The notes beneath the pieces are model-generated. The model searched no databases and was not told the DNA's origin. It was given only the letters and a program-made list of their open reading frames with translations. This document shows, in pieces, positions 23,523 to 31,897 of a DNA stretch of 64,000 nt (positions within the stretch are counted from its first letter, which is position 1; each line of letters starts with the position of its first letter). The position numbers and the translations under genes are program-made. The stretch is from CAVQZA01 sp963718355 (lineage in GTDB: Bacteria > Actinomycetota > Thermoleophilia > Gaiellales > Gaiellaceae): contig CAVQZA010000004.1 in the NCBI GenBank assembly GCA_963718355.1, positions 434,001 to 498,000 of the forward strand, given 5' to 3'.

Positions 23523-24358
23523 TCGTCGCCGGCATCACCTCGGTCCTGCATCCGCTCCAGAACCTGCTGGGGCACATCCTCGACTGGCTCCACAACACGA
23601 TCGGCCTGCCCTGGGCCTGGGCGATCGTTGCGCTCACGATCATGGTGCGGATGGCGCTGGTGCCGCTGACGGTGCGGCAGATCCACTCGATGCAGAACAT
23701 GCAGCGCCACGCGCCCGAGATGAAGGCGCTGCAGCAGAAGTACAAGGGCGACCGCCAGAAGCAGAACGAGGAATTGATGAAGTTCTACAAGGAGAACAAC
23801 ATCAATCCGGCCGCGTCCTGCCTGCCGATGGTCGCGCAGCTGCCGATCTTCTTCGCGCTCTACCTGCTGCTGAAGAACTTCGCGAAGCACCCGCCGCACG
23901 GCGACCTCTCCTGGCTCGGCGTCGTGCCGACGATCGCTGCGCCGACGACCTCGCACTGGTTCGGCTACATCCTGCTCGCGGTCTACGCGGGCAGCCAGAT
24001 CGCCTCGACGCTCCTGATGTCGACCTCAATGGACAAGATGCAGCGGAACCTGCTGCTCGTCCTGCCGCTCGCGTTCATCTTCATCGTCGCCCGCTTCCCG
24101 ACCGGCCTCGTCATCTACTGGATGACCACGAACCTCTGGACGGTCGGCCAGGGTCTCGTCACGCGCCGGCTCGTCCCGCGGACGCCCGTCGCTCCCGTGA
24201 AGCGGTCCTCGCGCACGCCTGCGAAGGAGCTCGGCCCTGCGACCGCCCAGGCGATCGTCGAGGCGCCCAAGGAGGAGGACGCGCCCGCCCCGGAGCCGGT
24301 GGCGCCTCCGGCCGCACCGCGCAAGGTTCGGCGAAAGAAGCGCTCCGGCCGCCGATGA
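23519..24358 (+). CDS. yidC: Membrane protein insertase YidC (Oxa1 family, short Gram-positive form)
   Basis: 279 residues. The conserved Oxa1 core starts at about residue 28: WAWAIVALTIMVRMALVPLTVRQ with the key Arg. It continues with FYKENNINPAASCLPMVAQLPIFFALY and the later segments FIFIVARFPTGLVIYW. There is no large periplasmic domain. A basic/proline-rich C-terminal tail ends KVRRKKRSGRR, a type associated with ribosome contact. It inserts proteins into the cytoplasmic membrane. GTG at 23519 overlaps yidD. Confidence 0.96.
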   Translation: MIVAGITSVLHPLQNLLGHILDWLHNTIGLPWAWAIVALTIMVRMALVPLTVRQIHSMQNMQRHAPEMKALQQKYKGDRQKQNEELMKFYKENNINPAASCLPMVAQLPIFFALYLLLKNFAKHPPHGDLSWLGVVPTIAAPTTSHWFGYILLAVYAGSQIASTLLMSTSMDKMQRNLLLVLPLAFIFIVARFPTGLVIYWMTTNLWTVGQGLVTRRLVPRTPVAPVKRSSRTPAKELGPATAQAIVEAPKEEDAPAPEPVAPPAAPRKVRRKKRSGRR

Positions 24359-25035
24359 GCGACGAGCTGCGGGTCGAAGCGGAGGGCGAGACCGTCGGCG
24401 AGGCCAAGTGGGCCGCGCTGCGCGAGCTCGAGCTGCGCGCGCCCGGGCTCGACCGCGACGCGGTCCGCTTCGAGGTGCTGACCGAGGGCCAGCGCGGCCT
24501 CCTCGGCGTCGGCTACGAGCCGGCGCGCGTCGCGGCGAGCCTCGACGCGGATTCGGTTCGGGCCGCTGCTCCGCCCCGCGATGAGACGCCGCTCGCAGAG
24601 GTCGTCCGTGAGCTGGTCGAGCGGGTCGCCGCGGCCGCCGGTGTCCCGTGCCGCGTCGACGTCACCGAGGACGACGAGCGGATCACCGCCGTCTGCACCG
24701 GTCCCGACCTGGGCTTGCTGATCGGCCGGCACGGCCAGACGATCGATGCGCTCCAGTACCTCGCGGGCGCGATCGTCGCCCGGCGCTCGGACGGGCCGCG
24801 GAAGGAGGTCGTCGTCGACGCCGCCGGGTATCGCGACCGCCGGCGCGAGGTGCTGGAGGCGCTGGCCGTCCGCAGTGCCGAGCACGCCGTCTCCTCGAGC
24901 GAGCGCGTCGAGCTCGAGCCGATGACCGCGATCGAGCGAAAGGTCGTCCACCTGCGCCTCGAGGACTATCCGGGCGTCGAGACGACGAGCGAGGGCGCCG
25001 AGCCGAACCGGTTCGTCGTCGTCCTGCCGGCCTAA
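24355..25035 (+). CDS. khpB: RNA-binding protein KhpB/Jag (Jag-N, KH and R3H domains)
   Basis: 226 residues. A Jag-N domain (about 1-50, AEGETVGEAKWAALREL) is followed by a KH domain (about 80-150, with LLIGRHGQTIDALQYLAGAI). A C-terminal R3H domain follows (about 155-226, MTAIERKVVHLRLEDYPGVETTS). In Gram-positive bacteria KhpB/EloR binds RNA and affects cell elongation. It sits at its usual place after yidC with an ATGA overlap. Confidence 0.93.
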   Translation: MSDELRVEAEGETVGEAKWAALRELELRAPGLDRDAVRFEVLTEGQRGLLGVGYEPARVAASLDADSVRAAAPPRDETPLAEVVRELVERVAAAAGVPCRVDVTEDDERITAVCTGPDLGLLIGRHGQTIDALQYLAGAIVARRSDGPRKEVVVDAAGYRDRRREVLEALAVRSAEHAVSSSERVELEPMTAIERKVVHLRLEDYPGVETTSEGAEPNRFVVVLPA

Positions 25036-25611
25036 GTGCTGCTCGACGCCTGGCTCGCCGCGGTTCTGGTCACACCGGGGCTGACGTCGATCAAGGATCT
25101 GGCCGAGGCGCGGCGGGTGCTCCTGGACGATTCGCTCCGCGCGGTGCCGCTCGTCGAGCGCTACGAGGGCCCGGTGATCGACGTTGGCTCCGGCGGCGGT
25201 GCGCCCGGGATCCCGCTCGCCGTGTCGTTGCCGGGGCGCGAGGTGACGCTCCTCGAGGCGACGGGGCGCAAGTGCGAGTTCCTGCGCGAGCATGCCCCGG
25301 CGAACGCGACGGTGGTGTGGGGACGCGCCGAGGACCAGGAGCACGAGCGGTTCGGCGTGGCGCTCGCGAAGGCGCTCGCCCCGCCTCCGGTCGCCGCGGA
25401 GTGGTGCCTGCCGCTCGTCAGGGAAGGCGGCGCGGTGATCCTCTTCGTCGGCCCGAGCGCCGACGCCGAGCAGGTCGGCAGGGCCGCGAAGCTGCTCGCC
25501 GCGGAGCTCGTCGAGAGCCCGCCCGGATTCCTCGTGCTCGAGAAGCGCGGGCCGACTCCGCCGGGGTTTCCGCGGCGTCCCGGACTGGCTCGCAAGCGTC
25601 CGCTCGGCTGA
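25036..25611 (+). CDS. rsmG: 16S rRNA (guanine527-N7)-methyltransferase RsmG
   Basis: 191 residues, slightly short for RsmG. The SAM-binding motif is VIDVGSGGGAPGIPLAV, followed by VTLLEATGRKCEFLRE, and NLK-like content at the start (TSIKDLAEARRVLLDD). It methylates G527 of 16S rRNA; loss gives low-level streptomycin resistance in studied bacteria. The GTG start follows the khpB stop with no gap. Confidence 0.9.
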   Translation: MLLDAWLAAVLVTPGLTSIKDLAEARRVLLDDSLRAVPLVERYEGPVIDVGSGGGAPGIPLAVSLPGREVTLLEATGRKCEFLREHAPANATVVWGRAEDQEHERFGVALAKALAPPPVAAEWCLPLVREGGAVILFVGPSADAEQVGRAAKLLAAELVESPPGFLVLEKRGPTPPGFPRRPGLARKRPLG

Positions 25612-25612
25612 G

Positions 25613-25618
25613 TAGCCT
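25613..25618 (+). promoter_or_regulatory. parA: Leaderless-type -10 box (TAGCCT) of parAB
   Basis: TAGCCT ends exactly 6 nt before the parA GTG, just after the rsmG stop. It is consistent with a leaderless parAB transcript separate from the rpmH operon. Confidence 0.5.
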
Positions 25619-25624
25619 GCACCT

Positions 25625-26380
25625 GTGCCCGGAATCGTCTACGCCCTCGCAAACCAGAAGGGTGGCGTCGGCAAGACGACCACCGCGATCAACCTCGCCG
25701 CGTGTCTCGCGGAGGCCGGCCAGCGCTCGCTCGTCGTCGATCTCGACCCGCAGGCGAACGCGACCTCGGGCCTCGGCGAGCGCGCCAACGGGCACTCGAC
25801 CTACGACCTTCTGGACGGCGCACCGCTCAGCGAGCTCGTCCGGCACACGCGCTTTGCGAACCTCGATCTCGTCCCGTCGAAGCCCGATCTCGCGGGCGCC
25901 GCGGTCGAGCTCGCGCGCCTGGAGGACGGCGAGCGCTACCTCGCGGGCCCGCTCGCGAGCGCGCGTGACGACTACCGCTTCGTCTTCCTCGACTGTCCGC
26001 CATCGCTCGGCCCCTTGACCGTCAACGCGCTGGCCGCCGCGGACAAGGTGATCGTGCCGGTGCAGGCCGAGTACTACGCGCTCGAGGGGCTGACCCAGCT
26101 CGTCGACTCGATCCGCCTGATCAAGGCGCGGCTCAATCCGCGGCTCGAGATCGGCGGCGTGCTGATGACCATGGTGGACGGGCGCACGCGCCTCGCCGCC
26201 GACGTGGTCGCCGAGGTTCGTCGCCACTTCGGAGACCTCGTGTTCGAGACCGCCGTGCCTCGCTCCGTGCGCCTCGCCGAGGCGCCGAGTCACGGGCTGC
26301 CGGCGATCGCCTACGACCGTCGCTCCGCCGGAGCCGACGCCTACTGGAAGGTGGCGATGGAGCTTGCAGACAGGTCCTGA
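25625..26380 (+). CDS. parA: Chromosome-partitioning ATPase ParA/Soj
   Basis: 251 residues. The deviant Walker A NQKGGVGKTTTAINLAA starts at residue 10. Walker A' and B are VVDLDPQANATSGLG and FVFLDCPPSLGPLTVNAL. It is an ATP-dependent DNA-binding dimer that moves ParB-parS complexes during segregation. It lies in the standard rsmG-parA-parB order. The stop lies inside parB (17-nt overlap). Confidence 0.96.
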   Translation: MPGIVYALANQKGGVGKTTTAINLAACLAEAGQRSLVVDLDPQANATSGLGERANGHSTYDLLDGAPLSELVRHTRFANLDLVPSKPDLAGAAVELARLEDGERYLAGPLASARDDYRFVFLDCPPSLGPLTVNALAAADKVIVPVQAEYYALEGLTQLVDSIRLIKARLNPRLEIGGVLMTMVDGRTRLAADVVAEVRRHFGDLVFETAVPRSVRLAEAPSHGLPAIAYDRRSAGADAYWKVAMELADRS

Positions 26381-27230
26381 TCCGCAGCCCTCCCGCCGCG
26401 GCCTCGGCCGGGGGCTCGAGGTGCTGATGGGCGGCCTCGGCGAGGGCTCGCCCGAGCTCGCGCACCTGCCCGTCGACGAGATCCATCCGAACCCGCGCCA
26501 GCCGCGCCGCCGTTTCGAGCCCGAGGCGCATGCGGGGCTCTCGGAGTCGATCCGCGCGCAGGGCGTGGTGCAGCCTCTGCTCGTTCGGCCGCGCCCCACC
26601 GGCGGCTTCGAGCTGATCGCCGGCGAGCGCCGCTGGCGCGCCGCACGCGAGGCGGGGCTCACCACCGTGCCCGCCGTCGTCCGTCCCGCAGACGATCGCG
26701 AGACGCTGCTGCTCGGCCTGGTCGAAAACGTGGCCCGCGAGAACCTGACCCCGATCGAAGAGGCGCGCGCCTACGCGGTCCTCTCGGACGAGTTCAGCCT
26801 CTCGCTCGGCGAGATCGGCGAGAAGGTCGGCCGCTCCAAGCCGTCCGTCTCGAACCGCCTGCGCCTGCTCGAGCTCCCCGACGAAGTGCTCGGGATGCTC
26901 GATCGCCAGCTCCTCACCGAAGGCCACGCCCGCGCGGTGCTCGCCGTTCCGGACCACGACGCCCGCAAGAAGCTTGCCCGCCGCATCGTCCGCGAAGGCA
27001 TGTCCGTGCGAGCCGCCGAGCGAGCCGCCCGCTGGGGCGGCGCCCGCACGAAGGAGCGCAAGCTGGCCGTCTCCGTCGACCCCTCGCTCGCCGCCCGCGC
27101 AGCGGCGGCCGCCACGAAACTGACAGGCCGCCCGGCCCGAGTCACCGCGGGCAAGGTCGAACTCCCCTTCGCCGACGAGACGCAGCTCGAAGAGCTGGTG
27201 GAAGCACTCGAGCGGGCCGCAGGATCCTGA
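26364..27230 (+). CDS. parB: Chromosome-partitioning protein ParB/Spo0J (CTPase, parS-binding)
   Basis: 288 residues. The start RRGLGRGLEVLMGG is characteristic. The N-terminal CTPase domain has PNPRQPRRRF and ELIAGERRWRAAREAGL. The central helix-turn-helix is GEIGEKVGRSKPSVSNRLRL, and a C-terminal dimerisation region follows. The chosen start is TTG at 26364, inside the parA end. No parS site was identified by eye in the window. Confidence 0.95.
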   Translation: MQTGPDPQPSRRGLGRGLEVLMGGLGEGSPELAHLPVDEIHPNPRQPRRRFEPEAHAGLSESIRAQGVVQPLLVRPRPTGGFELIAGERRWRAAREAGLTTVPAVVRPADDRETLLLGLVENVARENLTPIEEARAYAVLSDEFSLSLGEIGEKVGRSKPSVSNRLRLLELPDEVLGMLDRQLLTEGHARAVLAVPDHDARKKLARRIVREGMSVRAAERAARWGGARTKERKLAVSVDPSLAARAAAAATKLTGRPARVTAGKVELPFADETQLEELVEALERAAGS

Positions 27231-27322
27231 GAACGTCGCTCGCCCCCGACATGGCGGGCGCGGCCCACGGGCCGTCGCGGAGATCGCCCACCGAGTCGCG
27301 CGGACCGCCGGAAAGTCGTCAT

Positions 27323-27348
27323 GGCGCCGAAGGCGCCGGGCTTCCCGG
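27323..27348. terminator. Overlapping hairpins between convergent parB and tRNA-Ile
   Basis: GGCGCC-GAA-GGCGCC (27323-27337) overlaps CCGGG-CTT-CCCGG (27336-27348). There is no T-tract. The position between convergent genes suggests a bidirectional terminator or processing signal. Confidence 0.45.
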
Positions 27349-27353
27349 CGAGA

Positions 27354-27427
<74 letters not shown>

Positions 27428-27543
27428 GCGGCGGCGGATTCTAGCGTTTCACGGCGCACGGCATTCGGGGGAGTCAGTCCGAGGGATCGCGGATACTCGT
27501 TCCCGGGACGATGGTCATCCCAGGCGCCTCGCGCCTCTGCGGA

Positions 27544-27708
27544 ATGAATATCGGCGATCAAGTCCTGTACGACGGCAAGCTCTACATCCTCCGGGGCGTG
27601 GAGCCCATGAGCGTGGTCGAGCGCAAGGCCGAGCTCGAGGATCCCGGCACGGGCGAGCGCCTGCGGGTGCCGTGCTCCGAGATCGAGGCGGCTCCAGACC
27701 TGAGCTAG
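27544..27708 (+). CDS. Conserved-looking 54-aa protein of unknown function
   Basis: 54 residues starting MNIGDQVLYDGKLYILRG and continuing with a charged middle (SVVERKAELEDPGTGERL). The predicted fold is a small beta barrel, like short SH3/KOW-type modules, judged only from the alternating hydrophobic pattern. I do not recognise a family. An ATG 33 nt earlier (27511) would add MVIPGASRLCG; the internal ATG gives a better N-terminus. It lies 14 nt upstream of the bifunctional nuclease gene and probably shares its transcript. Confidence 0.6.
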   Translation: MNIGDQVLYDGKLYILRGVEPMSVVERKAELEDPGTGERLRVPCSEIEAAPDLS

Positions 27709-27722
27709 AATCGGCGTAGCCG

Positions 27723-28277
27723 ATGCAGCGAATGGAGATCTACGGCGTGAGCTTCGACATGGTCGGCAAGTCGCCGATCGTGCTCCTGAAGACGGCCGAG
27801 GGGAACAAGTTCCTCCCGATCTGGATCGGCCACGCTGAGGCGGCGGCGATCCTGATGAAGCTCCAGGGCCAGGCGGCGCCCCGGCCGATGACCCACGATC
27901 TCGTCACCGACATGTTGGCCCAACTCGACGCCAACGTCTCCCGCGTCACCGTCACCGAGCTCCGCGAGAGCACCTTCTACGCGCTCGTGACCGTCCGCGC
28001 CGACGGCCAGGAGATCGAGATCGACTCGCGTCCTTCCGACGCGATCGCGCTCGCTCTCCGTGCCGAGGCGCCGATCTTCGTCGCCGAGCGCGTGCTCGAG
28101 GAGTCGGGGATCGAGTTCGACGAGGGCGACGACTCCGGCGACATGACCCCGGAGATCCCCGGCGAGCTCTCCGAGGAGCATCTGGCACTGGTCGAGCGCT
28201 GGCGCGAGCAGCTCGACGGAATCTCCTCGGCGGAAGAGTTCACGGAAGCCGCCGCCGAGGACGACGAGGAGCTCTAG
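27723..28277 (+). CDS. Bifunctional nuclease (BFN/DUF151) family protein
   Basis: 184 residues. The DUF151/BFN domain is at 1-135: KSPIVLLKTAEGNKFLPIWIG, RPMTHDLVTDMLAQL and SRPSDAIALALRAEAPIFV. Members have been reported with RNase and DNase activity, and they are widespread in actinobacteria and cyanobacteria. An acidic C-terminal tail follows. A TAGAAT box (27706-27711) lies 11 nt upstream. The stop codon overlaps that of the convergent PrcB-like gene at CTAG. Confidence 0.9.
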   Translation: MQRMEIYGVSFDMVGKSPIVLLKTAEGNKFLPIWIGHAEAAAILMKLQGQAAPRPMTHDLVTDMLAQLDANVSRVTVTELRESTFYALVTVRADGQEIEIDSRPSDAIALALRAEAPIFVAERVLEESGIEFDEGDDSGDMTPEIPGELSEEHLALVERWREQLDGISSAEEFTEAAAEDDEEL

Positions 28278-28723
28278 GGCCGGCCGAGCCAGATGAAGTG
28301 CACGCGCTTCGCGCTCTGGGGGATCGTCGCCAGCGTGTACGGATAGGTCACGCGCGCAACGACGTGGTCGCTGAGCGACGGCGTCGCCTCGCGCACGCGC
28401 ACCACGATCCGAGAGCGCTGGTCGGAGATCGACTCGATGCGGACCGAGTAGCCGGTGCTCGAGCGAGCGCCGACGGCTGCGAGGAGCACCTCGTCTCGAC
28501 TGAAATCGACGTGCGGTAGCGCCGCGCCGCCGAGGTAGTTCTCGAGGTAGCGCGCCTTGCGGAAGCGGAGGAAGACCGGCTTCGAGAGTGGCGCGCCAAG
28601 TGCGGCCGGCAGGTTCCGCCACGCGACGGGCTTGCTGCCGCCGTGGTTCCAGAGCTCGGAGTACTCGATCCAGCCGCCGGCGACGACGAAAACGACCACC
28701 AGGGCGACGACGGCGCGGCGCAT
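28274..28723 (-). CDS. PrcB-like C-terminal domain protein, membrane-anchored or secreted
   Basis: 149 residues. An N-terminal hydrophobic segment (MRRAVVALVVVFVVAGGWI) acts as signal or anchor. The C-terminal region (about 60-149) resembles the PrcB_C domain: VDFSRDEVLLAAVGARSSTGYSVRI and a final YPYTLATIP. That domain is known from the dentilisin protease complex but is broadly distributed with unclear role. It directly follows the CPBP protease gene (TGATG overlap). Confidence 0.72.
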   Translation of the reverse strand: MRRAVVALVVVFVVAGGWIEYSELWNHGGSKPVAWRNLPAALGAPLSKPVFLRFRKARYLENYLGGAALPHVDFSRDEVLLAAVGARSSTGYSVRIESISDQRSRIVVRVREATPSLSDHVVARVTYPYTLATIPQSAKRVHFIWLGRP

Positions 28724-29379
28724 CAGCTTCCGCCGAGGGTCACGGCCGCGATCAGGGCGATCGCGTTGAACGTCCCGTGCACGAGCATCCCCGGGTAGAC
28801 GCTGTTCGTCCGCGAGCGCAGCCACGCGAGCATGCAGCCGAAAAGGACGAGCTCCGGCAGCCCGTCGACGAGACCGTGGGCGAGACCGAAGGCGAGGCCG
28901 GTGAGGATGATCGCCGGCCACGTGCCGAAGCGGACGAGCAGCGTGTAGCCGAGCCCGCGGAAGGTCAGCTCCTCGACCACGGGCGCGACCACGCAGACGA
29001 CCACGAAGTTCGCGGCGAACGCGCCGGCGTGCGCGGCCTGCCAGCCCGTCGGCGTCAGGCCCTGCTCCTTGCCCGGGTGCAGGAACGGATTGAGGATCGC
29101 CGAGACGATGTAGATCGCGATCAGGATCGAGAGGCCGAGCCCGAGCGCTGCGGGCCAGGAGCGCGGCCGGCGCAGCGCGAAGGCCTCGCGCTTCGACAGC
29201 CCGAGCGCGATCAACAGCATCAGCCCGAGGATCAGCGCGTACTGGATCGCACCCGAGAGCGCGGTCGAGTAGCGGTAGAGGACGTTGCGGTCCGGCGTGC
29301 CGGAGCTCGCGCGCGAGCCGTAGTTCAAAGCCGCGAACAGGAGGACGAAGGCGGTCCAGCAGGCGAGGCGGATGTTCAC
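28723..29379 (-). CDS. CPBP-family intramembrane metalloprotease
   Basis: 218 residues with about six membrane helices. The family motifs are in order: EELTFRGLGYTLL (glutamates and Arg), FGLAHGLVDG (His) and MLVHGTFNAIAL (HxxxN). The CPBP/Rce1-like family cleaves membrane-bound substrates; in bacteria roles include bacteriocin self-protection and sporulation signalling. The substrate is unknown. GTG at 29379 overlaps the HAD stop (GTGA). Confidence 0.88.
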   Translation of the reverse strand: MNIRLACWTAFVLLFAALNYGSRASSGTPDRNVLYRYSTALSGAIQYALILGLMLLIALGLSKREAFALRRPRSWPAALGLGLSILIAIYIVSAILNPFLHPGKEQGLTPTGWQAAHAGAFAANFVVVCVVAPVVEELTFRGLGYTLLVRFGTWPAIILTGLAFGLAHGLVDGLPELVLFGCMLAWLRSRTNSVYPGMLVHGTFNAIALIAAVTLGGS

Positions 29380-29981
29380 AGCGGCGCCCACCGGAACTGC
29401 ATTCCCGCCGCCCGGGCGCCGTCCTCGTCGCTCTGCTCGTCGCCGATGTGGAGCGCGCGGGCCGGCGCGACGCCGAGCCGGTCGAGCGCGGCGAGGAAGA
29501 CGGCCGGGCCGGGCTTCGGCGCGCCCGCTTCCGCCGAGGTGAGCACAACCTCGAACTGCGACGCGAGCGGGCCGAGCTTCTCGCGCAGGCCGACGTCCCA
29601 GTTCGAGACGACCGCGAGCGCCAGCCCCTGAGCGCGGAAGCGCGCGACCGCCTCGACCGCGCCTGCGACGGGGCGGAAGACGAGCGCCTCGACGAACGAC
29701 GGGGCGAACTCCTCCGGGTCGAGCGCCGCCCCGGCCGCGCCGAGGAAGACACCGGTGCACGCGACCCGCAGCGCGGCGAGGCTCTCCGCGTCCCGGCCCT
29801 CGACGGTGCGCGGCCGGTAGTAGGCGACCTCCGCCTTGAACGCCGCCTTGACCTGATCGGCGTCGCGCTCGACCCCCCGCTCGGCCAGCGCGGCCTGGAG
29901 CGCCGGCACCGGGTCGACGAGCTCGACGAGCGTCCCGTACGCGTCGATCGTGATCGCGTCGATTTCGGTCAGCTCACCCAT
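29376..29981 (-). CDS. HAD-superfamily hydrolase
   Basis: 201 residues. Motif I is ITIDAYGTLVELVDP near residue 10. Motif II is VVSNWDVGLREKLG, the lysine lies in GAPKPGPAVF, and motif III is ALHIGDEQSDEDGARAAGM. It fits the dehalogenase-like/REG-2 branch. The substrate is unknown. It overlaps the upstream PIG-V-like gene by 13 nt and the downstream CPBP gene by 4 nt. Confidence 0.88.
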   Translation of the reverse strand: MGELTEIDAITIDAYGTLVELVDPVPALQAALAERGVERDADQVKAAFKAEVAYYRPRTVEGRDAESLAALRVACTGVFLGAAGAALDPEEFAPSFVEALVFRPVAGAVEAVARFRAQGLALAVVSNWDVGLREKLGPLASQFEVVLTSAEAGAPKPGPAVFLAALDRLGVAPARALHIGDEQSDEDGARAAGMQFRWAPL

Positions 29982-31102
29982 TGCCAGAGCGCCCACTGGG
30001 TGACGGCGACGCCGAGCAGGAGCGCGCTCGACGCGACGATGACGGTGTGCGCCCGCGGTCGCGCCCCGATCAGGGCGAGCGCCATGAACAGCGGGAAGAT
30101 CACGAGCCCGAAGCGCGGCAGCGAGAGGAGAGGCCAACGCGAGCTCGGCAGGCTCAGCGGGATAGCGAGGCTCAGCGCGGCGAAGAGCCCGTACGCCGCA
30201 CCGATCCGTCGCCAAGCGACGATCGTCAGCACGACGCAGACGACGAGCGCGACCAGCCCCTCGATGTTCACGGCGGCTGCGTGCATCGGCGCGGCGCCCG
30301 ACGGCGTCGGCCCCCACAGCGCGTGAATCCCGTCCCACACGCCGCCGAGCGGCCCGGCCCGCGAGAGGTGCCGGTGCCAGAGATCCTGCGCGCCCCAGAA
30401 CGCCCACGGGTCGCCGACCTGGCGCCACAGGACGAACGGATAGATAGCCGCGATCGGGATCGCGACGGCGAGCTTGACCAGGTCGCGCCGCGCCGGCCAC
30501 GCAAGCAACGCGAGCGCGGGCAGCAGCGCGACGCCGGTCGCTCGCGTGAGAATCGCCAGCCCGACCACCACTCCCGCCTCGAGAAACCGCCTCCGTTCCG
30601 CGAGCGCGAACGCCGCGACGGCGAGCAGCAGGTAGAGCGACTCGCTGTAGACCGCGCCGAGGAACAGCGCCATCGGGCAGATCGCGAGGTACACCACGGT
30701 GCGTCGCGCCGAGTCGGCGCCGAGCTTCGCCTCCGCGAGCCGGTACAGCAGCCAGAACGCGCCGAGGCACGCCGCGAGCGAGACGAGCAACCCCGCCAGC
30801 ACGTACTGGCCCTCGAGCGCCCACCCGACGACGGCGACCACTCCCGGGTAGAGCGGATAGAAGGCCGCCGAGGTGCCGTCGTAGCCGTGCTCGGCGATCC
30901 GCAGGAAGAAGGCGCTGTCCCACCGGGCCCACACGTCGACGCCGTACCCGAGCTGATGCAGCAGCGGGCTGTCCCAGCGCCCGGCGAGCGGATGGCGGTT
31001 CGGCTCGAACCAGAGGAAGGCGAAGATCGCGGCGAGCCAGATCAGCACCCGGCTCCAGAGGAAGATCCAGGGCGCCGGATTCCGGGTCGCTCGAGCCGCC
31101 AC
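29969..31102 (-). CDS. PIG-V-like GT-C mannosyltransferase (integral membrane)
   Basis: 377 residues with about nine membrane helices. The first lumen-side loop holds RWDSAFFLRIAEHGYDGTSAAFYPLYPG, shown here only as key acidic and Arg residues (WDS near residue 62, FYPLYP near 82), which is typical of PIG-V-type GT-C enzymes. These use polyprenyl-phosphate-mannose to mannosylate lipids or glycans. In this window it is one of four envelope glycosylation genes near a class A PBP. The acceptor is unknown. Confidence 0.82.
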   Translation of the reverse strand: MAARATRNPAPWIFLWSRVLIWLAAIFAFLWFEPNRHPLAGRWDSPLLHQLGYGVDVWARWDSAFFLRIAEHGYDGTSAAFYPLYPGVVAVVGWALEGQYVLAGLLVSLAACLGAFWLLYRLAEAKLGADSARRTVVYLAICPMALFLGAVYSESLYLLLAVAAFALAERRRFLEAGVVVGLAILTRATGVALLPALALLAWPARRDLVKLAVAIPIAAIYPFVLWRQVGDPWAFWGAQDLWHRHLSRAGPLGGVWDGIHALWGPTPSGAAPMHAAAVNIEGLVALVVCVVLTIVAWRRIGAAYGLFAALSLAIPLSLPSSRWPLLSLPRFGLVIFPLFMALALIGARPRAHTVIVASSALLLGVAVTQWALWQWVS

Positions 31103-31165
31103 CGCGCGTGATCATAGGCGGGTTCCCGCTAAGGAGCCGGAGGTAACTTGTCGAACTAGAACCGG

Positions 31166-31897
31166 ATGTCCGACCAGGTCAAGAACATCGTCGTCGCCCT
31201 CGTCGCCATCGTGGCGACGCTGGTGCTCGCCAAGCTGCTCGACCTCTGGCTTTCGCACCGCAAGCTGCCGCCCGAGGCGGCGACCCGTTGGGCGACGCTG
31301 CGCAAGGTGCTGCTGGCGACGGTGGTGACGATCGGCGTGTCCGCGGCGCTGTTGACTATCCCCGAGATCCGCGCGTTCTCGGCCACGATCCTCGCTTCGG
31401 GCGCCGTGCTCGGCATCATCGTCGGCTTCGCGGCGCAGCCGACCCTCGGCAACGCGATCTCCGGGCTCGTGATCGCGTTCGCCCAGCCGCTGCGCCTCTA
31501 CGACCACGTCGCGTTCGGCACGGTCGAGGGCGTGGTCGAGGAGATCGGCCTCACCTACACGTTCATCCGCGCCCCTGACGGCGCGCGCATCGTCGTCCCG
31601 AACCAGAAGCTGGCCTCGGATACGATCATCAACTCCACGATCCGCGGCAGTGAGGGAACAGTGGTCGAGGTGACCGTGCAGCTTCCGCTCGGCGAGGACG
31701 TCGAGCGCGCGATCGGGCTCCTGCGCGAGGAGGTCGCCGGCCTGCCGGGTGCCGAGGTGCACCTGACGAGGCTCGCCGCGGTCGCCACCGTCGCGATCCG
31801 TGTCCGGACGGCCGACCAGACGGGCGCGGACGAGCTCCAGCAGGACCTGCGCCTGCGCGCACACACGCGCCTGCGAGCGGCCGGGATCTTCGCGTGA
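31166..31897 (+). CDS. Small-conductance mechanosensitive channel (MscS family)
   Basis: 243 residues with about three membrane helices. The pore-lining TM3 and gate region read GIIVGFAAQPTLGNAISGL. The beta domain follows (DHVAFGTVEGVVEEIGLT, then RIVVPNQKL), and a C-terminal alpha-beta domain is present. It opens under membrane tension to release solutes on hypo-osmotic shock. TAACTT (31144-31149) is a possible -10. Its stop overlaps the PBP gene (GTGA), so osmotic safety valve and wall synthase are co-expressed. Confidence 0.92.
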   Translation: MSDQVKNIVVALVAIVATLVLAKLLDLWLSHRKLPPEAATRWATLRKVLLATVVTIGVSAALLTIPEIRAFSATILASGAVLGIIVGFAAQPTLGNAISGLVIAFAQPLRLYDHVAFGTVEGVVEEIGLTYTFIRAPDGARIVVPNQKLASDTIINSTIRGSEGTVVEVTVQLPLGEDVERAIGLLREEVAGLPGAEVHLTRLAAVATVAIRVRTADQTGADELQQDLRLRAHTRLRAAGIFA

